A stretch of DNA of 64,000 bases from Vallitaleaceae bacterium 9-2 (GTDB taxonomy: Bacteria > Bacillota > Clostridia > Lachnospirales > Vallitaleaceae), in NCBI GenBank assembly GCA_038396585.1, contig CP121691.1:1736001-1800000 (forward strand), given 5' to 3'. Below, piece after piece: positions 29,102-37,512 of this stretch. The position numbers and the translations under genes are program-made. Each line of letters opens with the position of its first letter. Within the stretch, counting starts at the first letter, position 1. The notes below the pieces were generated by a model, which did no database searches, was not told the DNA's origin, and was given only the letters and a program-made list of their open reading frames with translations.

Positions 29102-31561
29102 ATGTTAAGTAAAGAAAAACGCCCTGAAATATTAGCACCGGTGGGACATATCGATGCATTTTATGCAGCAATCAAAGCCGGCTGTGATGCGCTATATTTA
29201 GGAGGGCTTGACTTTGGAGCAAGGGATTATGCAAAAAACTTTGATCATGATACATTGATCCAAATTGTTCGCTATGCACATTTACGTAATGTAAGAGTGT
29301 ATTATACCTTAAATACATTAATTAAGGATATCGAGTATAAAAAATTAGATACGGAGTTAAAATTTTTAGATACACTTTGTCTTGATGGCTTAATCATACA
29401 AGATTTAGGTGTTTTTGAATATATACGGAAAAACTATCCTACGTTTATACTTCATGGAAGTACCCAATTAAATATTCATAATGTCGAAGATGCACGTTTT
29501 TTTTATGAACTGGGATTTGAACGTGTAGTGTTGGCAAGGGAATGTCAACTAGGTGATGTTGAAGCAATTTGTTCTCAAGTTCCCATTGAAGTTGAGACAT
29601 TTGTTCATGGTGCGCTATGTTATGCATTTAGTGGTCAATGCTTTATGAGTAGTTTTTACGGAGGACGAAGCGGTAATCGAGGTAAATGTGCAGGCCCTTG
29701 TCGCCTACCTTTTACAGTGGATAATGCAGATGGATATTTTCTTAGTATGAAAGATCAAATGACGCTTAGTATATTGCCGCAATTAATTCTTGCAGGAATT
29801 GATTCCTTTAAAATTGAGGGGCGGATGAAAAATGCCGATTATGTATTTCACGCAACACGTTTATATCGAAAATATAGAGAACTTGCACTTACATGTATCC
29901 ATGAGAATCGAGTCCATGAATATAGTGTCGAACAAAAAGATATCAATTTATTAAAGGTTATCTATAACCGCGGGGACTTTACACAAGGCTATTATTATGC
30001 CCAACCATCTAGCCAAATATCAATCGAGCATCCAAAGCACCTTGGACTGAAGGTGGGAAGCGCAAGACTTGAGAAGCAATCATTAACGCTTACCTTACAT
30101 GAACCTTTGACAAAGGGAGATGTTCTTGAATGGCATGTACCGACAGAATATATGCATAAGGCAGAACATCCCACAAGTACATTGGATATGGATTGGACTC
30201 AAAAACAACTGAATCTTAAGAAAAACCTACCTATAGTTAAAGAAATTCTGGCTTTGTGTAAAGATAAAAAAATCAGTTTTCCGATATATAAAATATATGA
30301 TCCGGCATTTTCAAAAGATTATTATGCGGCGCATATGGAGCCAATAACTTGGGTTGATGTTCAGGTGAAGGCTAATGTTGGTGAGCCCTTAACTATGAAT
30401 ATGATCTTCATTGATGATCAAGGGATGGAACAATCCTTTCATGTAGAGGGGGTTGTTGTTGAACCGGCTAAAAAACGTCCTCTGGATGAACAACAGTTAA
30501 AAAAGCAAATCAATAAAATGGATGAACAAGTGTTTCAATTCAATAAGATTGATGTGTCAATGGGTGGTGATGGATTTGTACCTCTTGGGGCAATCAATCA
30601 ACTGCGACGCGATGGCGTAGCACTATTAGAAGCGCATAAGCTTAAAATGCAATGGGAGCAAAGAAAGCCTTATCAACTAAAAAACTTACTGCAAAAACAA
30701 GTGGAGTTAAAAAAAGAAGATAGAGCGATAAGAAGCCAGCCTCAGATACGTGTGCGTATTGCAACTACGGCTCAATGGAAAGGTCTTAAGGCAAGCTGTC
30801 AAAAAGAAAAAAAGGCAATTATTGAGCGAATATATATTGATTATACGGACATGCGTATTGACGAAATCAATAGCATCTTAATAGAGAAAGAGTCGATAGA
30901 GCCCAAGGCACAATTTTACTTGGCTTTACCACATGTTGTTTTGACCGCATCGAAAAAAAAGATGCTAGAAGATTTTAAGCAAATAGACATGCAAAAAATA
31001 GACGGATTTTTAGTACGCAGCCTTGGACAAATTGAATTGTTAAAAGCATATCAGAAACCCTTGGCCTCAGATTATAATCTACATGCTTTTAATCAAGAGA
31101 GTGCTAATTTTTTATCAGACTATTTTGATACGGTCACACTGTCTATTGAATTAAATGCAAGGGGAATGGAAGACATCATTAAACAAGCTCCAAAATTGGA
31201 CATCGAATGGATTAGCTATGGGCACATTGCATTGATGCACTCTGGCACCTGCGTTTATAAAAGCCGCTATGGAAAATGTGACTATACTTCAAAAGGCCAT
31301 TCAATGACCCTACAAGACCGTAAGCAAGAAGTGCAGCATGTCATGTGCCATTGTAAGTTTTGTTATACAACAATATATAATGCAAAAGCAACGAATTTAC
31401 TTGACTATACACAGCAACTCAAAGGTAAACATCGCATTGAATTTACGTATGAATCCGAAGAAGAAGTATATCAAAAAATGATAGAACTTTATCGCAATAA
31501 TACGATTGGATTTGACGAGAATAAAATGACAAAAGGTCATATTCAACGCGGTGTAAAATAG
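29102..31561 (+). CDS. U32 family peptidase (long, RlhA-like form)
   Basis: 819 residues. The N-terminal U32 TIM-barrel domain carries the signature ETFVHGALCYAFSGQCFMSS followed by GGRSGNRGKCAGPCRLPF, with conserved cysteines. The middle has a DUF3656-type region, and near the C-terminus lie more cysteines (CDYTSK, CHCKFC). E. coli RlhA of this architecture is needed for hydroxylation of 23S rRNA C2501 rather than proteolysis, so an RNA-modification role is plausible but not shown. AGGAGG precedes the ATG. Confidence 0.9.
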   Translation: MLSKEKRPEILAPVGHIDAFYAAIKAGCDALYLGGLDFGARDYAKNFDHDTLIQIVRYAHLRNVRVYYTLNTLIKDIEYKKLDTELKFLDTLCLDGLIIQDLGVFEYIRKNYPTFILHGSTQLNIHNVEDARFFYELGFERVVLARECQLGDVEAICSQVPIEVETFVHGALCYAFSGQCFMSSFYGGRSGNRGKCAGPCRLPFTVDNADGYFLSMKDQMTLSILPQLILAGIDSFKIEGRMKNADYVFHATRLYRKYRELALTCIHENRVHEYSVEQKDINLLKVIYNRGDFTQGYYYAQPSSQISIEHPKHLGLKVGSARLEKQSLTLTLHEPLTKGDVLEWHVPTEYMHKAEHPTSTLDMDWTQKQLNLKKNLPIVKEILALCKDKKISFPIYKIYDPAFSKDYYAAHMEPITWVDVQVKANVGEPLTMNMIFIDDQGMEQSFHVEGVVVEPAKKRPLDEQQLKKQINKMDEQVFQFNKIDVSMGGDGFVPLGAINQLRRDGVALLEAHKLKMQWEQRKPYQLKNLLQKQVELKKEDRAIRSQPQIRVRIATTAQWKGLKASCQKEKKAIIERIYIDYTDMRIDEINSILIEKESIEPKAQFYLALPHVVLTASKKKMLEDFKQIDMQKIDGFLVRSLGQIELLKAYQKPLASDYNLHAFNQESANFLSDYFDTVTLSIELNARGMEDIIKQAPKLDIEWISYGHIALMHSGTCVYKSRYGKCDYTSKGHSMTLQDRKQEVQHVMCHCKFCYTTIYNAKATNLLDYTQQLKGKHRIEFTYESEEEVYQKMIELYRNNTIGFDENKMTKGHIQRGVK

Positions 31562-31568
31562 GTGGATT

Positions 31569-34250
31569 ATGCAAAATCTAAGTATTGTGCTTAACTATAT
31601 TTATGTTATTATGTTGGCGGTTTTCACACTGAATATAATGGTCACATACAAACTCTCAACAGATGAAAAAAAAGCTTCGTTAACAATGGAGCAAATCATA
31701 TTGTTTGCTATGTGCTTTTTGGGCCATGGCTATATTCTCTTTAATAATGCAGTCGATCAAAAAGGCTTAACTATATTAGGTCTAAACGTCATTGCTATTG
31801 GTTTGTTTGTGTATGGAAGTCAACTTTCCAATTATCTCGAACCGATTGTATGGCATGTTATTGCCATGCTTCATTTAATCGGCTCCATTATGTTGCACAG
31901 ATTAGATCCGGACCTTGCTTTAAAGCATACTTTATTTGCATGTGTTGGCTTTATAGTGATGGTTGGTGTATTAGCAATCGTTCGCCGCATGAAAAAGATG
32001 GACAAACTAACATGGGTATATATCATCTTATCGGTGGCATTATTGTTTAGTGTTAATGCAACCGTCAATGGTGCGACAAACTGGGTCAATATTCGAGGCA
32101 TTACATTTCAACCTTCAGAAATTGTAAAAATATTGTTTGCATTTTCTTTGGCAGCTATTTTTCACAGTCAGAAAAACTTCTTAGGACTTGTCAAAGGATC
32201 TATGTATAGCGGTATGCTTATTCTTATCCTTGTATATCAAAGAGACCTAGGAAGTGCCCTTTTGTTTTTTGTTACCTATATTGTCTTGTCGTATATGTAC
32301 TATCAAAAAAGATGGTTGCCCTTTGCACAAATCGGTGTGTTAAGTGTTGCAAGCGTTGTTGCATATCAATTATTTTCGCATATTCAAGTACGTATTATCT
32401 CATGGTTATATCCATTTAATTATATCGACCGAGAAGGCTATCAAATTACTCAATCCCTCTTTGCATTTGCCCGTGGAAAATGGATGGGCACCGGATTGAT
32501 GCAAGGGATGCCTAAACGAATCCCGGTAGTAAATTCAGACTTTATTTTTGCAGCAATTGGTGAAGAACTTGGAAGCTTTTTTGTTCTTCTTACTATTTTT
32601 TTGTTTTATATGCTGATTATCATGTTGCTTGCCCAATGTCAAAAGAGTAAAAGACGATTTTTTCTATATGCAGGTGTTGGTATGACGGTGATGCTTGGAT
32701 TTCAGGGCTTTTTGATTATTGGAGGTGTCATTAAGTTGGTGCCCCTTACAGGAGTGACCTTTCCCTTTGTAAGTTATGGAGGAACATCGTTATTGACTTC
32801 TATAGGTATGGTTGGCTGTATTGACTTAATGAGCAAATTACCATGTCGAAAAGAAAAATATAGCTATAATGCCCATACATTGATTTCGTTAAAAGTTGTT
32901 ATGACTATCCTTTATATGGCGCTTATCGGATACTTTATGTTCTTTATCGTTGTTCAAAGTGAAGATGTACAGTTAAATAGTTATAATAAGCGTTTAGAAT
33001 TTATTGAAAAAGAAATTATTCGTGGATCCATTTATGATAGTACGGGAGAGGTGCTAGCATATACAAAAGTTGAAGGCGATACTCAACAGCGTATTTATCC
33101 GTTTGGCAATAGCTATGCCCATGTCGTTGGTTATACGAATCCCGGAAAAACGGGAATTGAAGCAGATTTAAACATGCAGCTTCTAGATAGCAACCAAAAC
33201 TTCTTACAGCAATTGCTTCGCAATGTCAAAGCACAAGAGCGCCGCGGAAGCGATATACATCTTACACTTAACCATACATTGCAACAAATTGCAGATACTA
33301 GTCTTGGTAATCGAAAAGGGGCTGTTGTAGCTATGGATCCGACCACAGGTAAGATCTTAGCAATGGTTTCAAAACCGGACTTTGATCCTAATGTTCTCTA
33401 TCAAACATATGGCCAATTGTCTACAGATGCTAAAGAGGCAACGTTGCTTAATCGTGTGACGAATGGATTATATCCTCCAGGCTCAACCTTTAAGGCATTG
33501 ACAGCGTTGACCTATATACGTGAACATTCAGAGCCCTTTTCTTATGTATGTAAGGGGGCGCACCAATTTGCAGAAAAAACAATTCATTGTTATGGTGACA
33601 CGGCGCATGGTGAAGTATCCATTAAAGAAGCTTTTGCATATTCGTGTAATACAGCTTTTGCGGTCATGGGAGAGGCTGTGACAACAGAGCAGCTTGAAGA
33701 GACTGCCAATGATCTGTTTTTTAACCAAGCACTTCCTTATGCGTATAACCATAAAAGAAGTCAATTTGGCTTCCCGGAATATGTGTCTGCTGCACTGCGT
33801 GCTGAGACCGTTATTGGGCAAGGAGAAACAATGATTACTCCTTTGCATAATCTAATTATTACAAGTGCTATTGCGAATGGAGGATTGATTGTAGAACCGT
33901 ATTTGGTTGATTATATTGAGAATCCGAACGGAAAAATTGTTGAACAAACATTACCTAATGGTTATGAGACAACGCTGACAGTTGATGAAATCAAAGCGTT
34001 GCGGGAATATATGGTAGCCACAGTTACAATGGGAACAGGAAAAAAACTGCGTAGTGACCACTATAGCGCTGCAGGTAAGACTGGGGCTGCAGAGAATCCT
34101 TTTGGAGCGACACATGCATGGTTTGTTGGATTTGCACCCGCACAAGAGCCGCAAATAGCGGTGTCTATTCTGGTTGAAAACGCAGGGTCCAGTGGTGCTA
34201 ACGCAGTGCCAATCGCAAAAGAGTTGTTTGATGCATATTTATTGAATTAG
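31569..34250 (+). CDS. SEDS glycosyltransferase-PBP transpeptidase fusion (RodA/FtsW + class B-like PBP)
   Basis: A single 893-residue ORF. Residues ~1-430 are a polytopic FtsW/RodA/SpoVE domain with about ten helices, RDLGSALLFF and the signature KLVPLTGVTFPFVSYGGTS (~390-406). A further helix (~440-462) leads into an extracellular penicillin-binding domain with all three active-site motifs: STFK (Ser639-Lys642), SCN (692-694) and KTG (837-839). Both halves look active, giving peptidoglycan polymerase and crosslinking activities in one chain. These are usually two separate interacting proteins. It starts 8 bases after the U32 gene. Confidence 0.93.
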   Translation: MQNLSIVLNYIYVIMLAVFTLNIMVTYKLSTDEKKASLTMEQIILFAMCFLGHGYILFNNAVDQKGLTILGLNVIAIGLFVYGSQLSNYLEPIVWHVIAMLHLIGSIMLHRLDPDLALKHTLFACVGFIVMVGVLAIVRRMKKMDKLTWVYIILSVALLFSVNATVNGATNWVNIRGITFQPSEIVKILFAFSLAAIFHSQKNFLGLVKGSMYSGMLILILVYQRDLGSALLFFVTYIVLSYMYYQKRWLPFAQIGVLSVASVVAYQLFSHIQVRIISWLYPFNYIDREGYQITQSLFAFARGKWMGTGLMQGMPKRIPVVNSDFIFAAIGEELGSFFVLLTIFLFYMLIIMLLAQCQKSKRRFFLYAGVGMTVMLGFQGFLIIGGVIKLVPLTGVTFPFVSYGGTSLLTSIGMVGCIDLMSKLPCRKEKYSYNAHTLISLKVVMTILYMALIGYFMFFIVVQSEDVQLNSYNKRLEFIEKEIIRGSIYDSTGEVLAYTKVEGDTQQRIYPFGNSYAHVVGYTNPGKTGIEADLNMQLLDSNQNFLQQLLRNVKAQERRGSDIHLTLNHTLQQIADTSLGNRKGAVVAMDPTTGKILAMVSKPDFDPNVLYQTYGQLSTDAKEATLLNRVTNGLYPPGSTFKALTALTYIREHSEPFSYVCKGAHQFAEKTIHCYGDTAHGEVSIKEAFAYSCNTAFAVMGEAVTTEQLEETANDLFFNQALPYAYNHKRSQFGFPEYVSAALRAETVIGQGETMITPLHNLIITSAIANGGLIVEPYLVDYIENPNGKIVEQTLPNGYETTLTVDEIKALREYMVATVTMGTGKKLRSDHYSAAGKTGAAENPFGATHAWFVGFAPAQEPQIAVSILVENAGSSGANAVPIAKELFDAYLLN

Positions 34251-34261
34251 TGAAAAATTTG

Positions 34262-34290
34262 TTGCGTGAACACATAAAAGAATGTATACT
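34262..34290 (+). promoter_or_regulatory. Promoter of the Nudix gene
   Basis: TTGCGT (34262-34267), a 17-bp spacer and TATACT (34285-34290), ~50 bases before the start codon. Confidence 0.6.
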
Positions 34291-34339
34291 CTATGTAAGA
34301 CTTAATCTAGATTAGCACCCAATTACAAGGAGGCATACA

Positions 34340-34792
34340 ATGACTGAAGCAGTAAGTTGTGGCGGGGTGGTAATCCACAGAGGAAAAATTCTATTACTCT
34401 ATAAGAATTACAAAGGCAGATACGAAGGATGGGTCTTACCCAAAGGTACTGTCGAAGAAGGCGAAGAGTATAAAGACACTGCTCTACGTGAAGTGCAAGA
34501 AGAAACAGGCGTTAAAGGTAATATAATTAAATATATTGGTAAAAGCCAGTATTCCTTTCGGGTTGCCAATGATACCGTACTAAAATATGTACACTGGTAC
34601 TTGATGAAAGCCTACAATTATTACAGTAAGCCGCAAAAAGAAGAATATTTTGTGGATTCAGGCTATTATAAATTCCATGAAGCCTACCACTTGCTTAAAT
34701 TTCCAAATGAAAAGCAGATATTGGAACAAGCTTATGCGGAGTACCTAGAGTTAAAAAAATGTAATATGTGGGGAAACAAGAAGTATATGTAA
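34340..34792 (+). CDS. Nudix hydrolase
   Basis: 150 residues. The Nudix box GTVEEGEEYKDTALREVQEETGV fits GX5EX7REUXEEXGU exactly. The N-terminus (AVSCGGVVIHRGKILLLYK) resembles diadenosine tetraphosphatase/MutT-like members. The substrate cannot be assigned. AAGGAGG precedes the ATG. It is monocistronic, with its own promoter and terminator. Confidence 0.92.
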   Translation: MTEAVSCGGVVIHRGKILLLYKNYKGRYEGWVLPKGTVEEGEEYKDTALREVQEETGVKGNIIKYIGKSQYSFRVANDTVLKYVHWYLMKAYNYYSKPQKEEYFVDSGYYKFHEAYHLLKFPNEKQILEQAYAEYLELKKCNMWGNKKYM

Positions 34793-34815
34793 AAGACCGT
34801 TTATCGGTCTTTTTT
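34792..34815 (+). terminator. Terminator after the Nudix gene
   Basis: AAAGACCG pairs with CGGTCTTT around TTTAT and is followed by further T residues, directly after the stop codon. Confidence 0.88.
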
Positions 34816-34903
34816 CTATTGCTTTTGTTTATGCTGATTCTAGGCAATCAGGAATTAATGGATGTTTTTTTATATAAAAAAAATATGTATTTTTTATATG
34901 AGT

Positions 34904-34926
34904 GGTGTACATAGTGATGTACGACC
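34904..34926 (-). terminator. Hairpin downstream of tRNA-Leu (possible terminator)
   Basis: Read on the minus strand, GGTcGTACAT pairs with ATGTACACC (nine pairs, one bulge) about 35 bases after the tRNA 3' end. T-rich sequence follows only after ~20 bases, so its role is uncertain. The rest of 34816-34960 is very AT-rich without a gene. Confidence 0.35.
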
Positions 34927-34960
34927 TTACAAATAAAAATACATATATCTCTCAAAGCAG

Positions 34961-35044
34961 TGCGGATGGTGGGAGTCGAACCCACACGATGTCACCACCG
35001 CAGGATTTTGAATCCTGTGCGTCTGCCTATTCCGCCACATCCGC
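34961..35044 (-). tRNA. tRNA-Leu (anticodon CAA)
   Basis: On the minus strand it folds as a class II tRNA of 84 bases: acceptor GCGGATG pairing with CATCCGC, discriminator A, D arm with GAATAGGCAGA, anticodon stem CAGGA/TCCTG with loop TTCAAAA (anticodon CAA, reads UUG), a long variable arm, and T arm GGTTCGACTCC. CCA is not encoded. An insertion sequence lies just upstream of its promoter. Confidence 0.95.
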
Positions 35045-35061
35045 ATGTCTGACGCTTAATG

Positions 35062-35090
35062 ATAATAACATAGGATGGCTTTTTTGGCAA
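35062..35090 (-). promoter_or_regulatory. Promoter of tRNA-Leu
   Basis: On the minus strand TTGCCA (35085-35090), a 17-bp spacer and TATTAT (35062-35067), ~18 bases before the mature tRNA 5' end. The AT-rich 29-bp repeat abuts the -35 box in the position of an UP element. Confidence 0.8.
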
Positions 35091-35118
35091 GTACTTTTCT
35101 GGAAAAAATTATAAAAAT
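35090..35118 (+). repeat. 29-bp direct repeat, left copy (IS target duplication)
   Basis: This 29-base segment begins AGTACTTTTCTGG, ends AAAATTATAAAAAT and recurs without a mismatch at 36763-36791. The two copies exactly bracket the transposase element. Confidence 0.93.
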
Positions 35119-36762
35119 TCTGATTCATATCTGATAATGTCTTAAGTAACCACATTTGATTATGTCCCAAAGGGAAAGGATGTCGTATAATAGAAACTCA
35201 CTAAACGAACGAGGTTATATTATGCGAAAAATTGAACTTAACATGAAAGAACATCACAAATATGAAATTATCAAGAAACTTGTTGAAACTAACGGTAACA
35301 AACTCAATGCTTCCATCAAGATCGGCTGTTCCGTTCGCCATGTGAACCGAATGATTGCCGGCTACAAAGCAAACGGCAAAGGTTATTTCCAGCATGGTAA
35401 CAAAGGGCGAAAGCCTAGCATCACACTTGATGACGAAACCCGTCAGAAGATTTTGGATCTCTACCGCAACAAGTACTATGATGCCAACTTCTCACATTTC
35501 CAAGAACTCTTGGCAAAGTACGAACATATTCAGGTTTCTGCCACAACCATCAACAACATTCTAAGTACCGAATTCATCCTATCACCCAAGGCCAACCGAA
35601 AAACCAAACGAAGGATGAAGGAAAGGCTCAAGGCTATGAAAAAAATGGCAAAAGCGAAAAAGGACATCAAAAGAATCGACACTGCCTTGGTCGACATCGA
35701 TGATGCCCATCCCCGCCGTCCCCGCTGTTCCTTCTTTGGTGAAATGTTGCAGATGGACGCCTCCATCCACCAATGGTACGGTCAGACAAAGTCCCAACTT
35801 CACATCGCCATCGATGATGCTACTGGCTCTATTGTAGGCGCCTATTTCGACGAACAGGAGACACTTAACGGCTATTACAACGTATTCCATCAAATCCTAT
35901 CCAATTATGGAATTCCCTATATGTTTTATACCGACCGACGCACTGTTTTTGAATACAAACAAAAAAGATCCGCTTCTATCGAAGCCGATACCTTCACTCA
36001 GTTCAGTTATGCTTGTCATCAGTTGGGAGTTGATATTAAGACCACCAGTATCCCCCAAGCCAAAGGTCGGGTTGAACGGTTGTTCCAGACTTTGCAATCA
36101 CGCCTTCCAGTCGAACTTCGACTGAAAGGTGTGACAACGACTAAGCAAGCCAACGTATTCTTGAACTCCTACATAAAAGAATACAATGCTCAGTTCGCAA
36201 TAGACTCCAAGCATATCAAAAGTGTCTTTGAAAAGCAACCCCCTCAGGAAAAAATTAACCTCATTCTTGCCGTGCTTTCTGACCGCAAAATCGATAATGG
36301 TCATTGCATCCGTTACAACAAGCATTATTACATGCCAACAGGTCGAGATGGTTTGCCTAAGCACTTTTATAAAGGTACTAAATCTCTAGTTATCCAAGCT
36401 TTCGATAACCAGCTCTATACTTCAATCAATGATGAAACCTATGCCCTAAGGCTCATTCCTGAACATGAATACTCTTCGATTAACTTTGACAGCCTATCAA
36501 AAATATCCGAGCCTAAGAAGCAAACCATTCCCCCTATCAACCATCCATGGCGCCAGGCTACATTTGCGAACTTTGCAAAACAGCAACGCCATCGGATTGA
36601 CTTTGAGTCTGCCTGCTATACGCAGGAAGTACTGTCCAACTAGGACGACTCCGGTGCCTGCCTTACGGCGAGGATGGGGACGAAGCACCATAAAGAAAAA
36701 AGCCATGCACCTGACAGTGCTAATTATTAATTTTTTTTGGGACATTCTCAAAAACGGTTGAC
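35119..36762 (+). mobile_element. IS1202-family insertion sequence
   Basis: A 1,644-bp element with one transposase gene, bounded by a perfect 29-bp direct repeat. Its ends are imperfect inverted repeats: both read inward to TGAnAATGTC, 13-15 bases from the tip (left ~35132-35141, right complement ~36741-36750). Target duplications of roughly 24-29 bp are, as I recall, a feature of the IS1202 subgroup. Base and codon use are richer in C than in the neighbours, indicating recent acquisition. The exact repeats indicate a young, possibly active copy. Confidence 0.9.
35222..36643 (+). CDS. IS1202-family (ISNCY-type) DDE transposase
   Basis: 473 residues from the ATG at 35222, chosen because MRKIELNMKEHHKYEIIKKL is a typical family start; the frame is open back to 35156. 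An N-terminal helix-turn-helix (NKLNASIKIGCSVRHVNRMI) and a basic linker precede an RNase H-like integrase core. Candidate catalytic residues are Asp179 (LQMDAS), Asp238 (FYTDRRT) and Glu285 (GRVERLF). No frameshift or stop interrupts it, so it is probably functional. Confidence 0.9.
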   Translation: MRKIELNMKEHHKYEIIKKLVETNGNKLNASIKIGCSVRHVNRMIAGYKANGKGYFQHGNKGRKPSITLDDETRQKILDLYRNKYYDANFSHFQELLAKYEHIQVSATTINNILSTEFILSPKANRKTKRRMKERLKAMKKMAKAKKDIKRIDTALVDIDDAHPRRPRCSFFGEMLQMDASIHQWYGQTKSQLHIAIDDATGSIVGAYFDEQETLNGYYNVFHQILSNYGIPYMFYTDRRTVFEYKQKRSASIEADTFTQFSYACHQLGVDIKTTSIPQAKGRVERLFQTLQSRLPVELRLKGVTTTKQANVFLNSYIKEYNAQFAIDSKHIKSVFEKQPPQEKINLILAVLSDRKIDNGHCIRYNKHYYMPTGRDGLPKHFYKGTKSLVIQAFDNQLYTSINDETYALRLIPEHEYSSINFDSLSKISEPKKQTIPPINHPWRQATFANFAKQQRHRIDFESACYTQEVLSN

Positions 36763-36791
36763 AGTACTTTTCTGGAAAAAATTATAAAAAT
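36763..36791 (+). repeat. 29-bp direct repeat, right copy (IS target duplication)
   Basis: Identical to 35090-35118 and immediately outside the right end of the insertion sequence. It leads into the AT-rich region upstream of the ECF sigma promoter. Confidence 0.93.
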
Positions 36792-36843
36792 GTAATTATT
36801 TTTTTGATTTACACGAACACTTAATGCAAAAGCATAGTGAATA

Positions 36844-36852
36844 TGGTATAAT
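36844..36852 (+). promoter_or_regulatory. Extended -10 promoter of the ECF sigma gene
   Basis: TGGTATAAT (36844-36852), an extended -10 box ~40 bases before the start. A -35 is not convincing, and I see no clear AAC/CGTC-type ECF autoregulatory promoter. Confidence 0.5.
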
Positions 36853-36891
36853 TGTTTAGAATTTGGGATTACAATGAAGGGAGGCGTTTGG

Positions 36892-37482
36892 ATGGATACA
36901 GTTGAAGAAAAACTGATAAAAAAAGCCCAAAAAGGTAATGTAAAAGCTTTTGAAAAATTAATACTTCAACATGAAGATCATATATATGCTATTGCACTCA
37001 AAGTGCTTAAAAATGAAGCGGATGCATATGATGCAGCACAAGAAATATGTCTAAAGATATATCAAAAAATAGATCAGTTCAAATTTGAATCGGCATTTAG
37101 CACATGGGTGCATCGATTAGCGATAAATACAGCGATTGATGAATATCGTAAAATCAAAAGAAAGCAACAAAAAGAATACTCCTACGATCAGCCAATTACA
37201 GATGATAATAATACGATGAAAGATTTTATTGAAGATACAAACGATACGCCGGAGAATAGTGTTGTTCGTCAAGAACAAATTCAGATGGTTTGGCAAGCGT
37301 TGGAAAAATTAAAGGAAGAACAGAGAAATATTATTATAATGAAAGATATTGAAGGTCGGTCTTATCAAGAGATTAGTGAATCCTTACAAATCAATATGGG
37401 GACGGTCAAGTCACGCTTAGCTCGTTCGAGAATAGCCTTAAAAGAGGTTCTAAAAGACTCATGGGAACAATCTAGCGTTTGA
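36892..37482 (+). CDS. ECF-type RNA polymerase sigma factor (SigW/RpoE-like)
   Basis: 196 residues. Region 2 (AFEKLILQHEDHIYAIALKVLKNEADAYDAAQEICLKIY, then FSTWVHRLAINTAIDEYRK) and region 4 (LKEEQRNIIIMKDIEGRSYQEISESLQINMGTVKSRLARSRIALKE) are both complete. The ATG at 36892 follows AGGGAGG. The next gene encodes its likely zinc-binding anti-sigma factor, so this is probably an envelope-stress module. The signal is unknown. Confidence 0.93.
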   Translation: MDTVEEKLIKKAQKGNVKAFEKLILQHEDHIYAIALKVLKNEADAYDAAQEICLKIYQKIDQFKFESAFSTWVHRLAINTAIDEYRKIKRKQQKEYSYDQPITDDNNTMKDFIEDTNDTPENSVVRQEQIQMVWQALEKLKEEQRNIIIMKDIEGRSYQEISESLQINMGTVKSRLARSRIALKEVLKDSWEQSSV

Positions 37483-37512
37483 GACGTCTAACAATTGAAA
37501 GGAGGAACGGAT

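Noticed and set aside
34902-35114. A 70-codon open frame on the + strand
   Set aside because: It lies across the minus-strand tRNA-Leu gene and its promoter, with no ribosome binding site; it is a chance open frame.
35090-36791. 29-bp repeats as part of a CRISPR array or phage att sites
   Set aside because: There are only two copies, 1.67 kb apart, and they exactly border a DDE transposase element with inverted ends. No integrase or spacer-like series is present.
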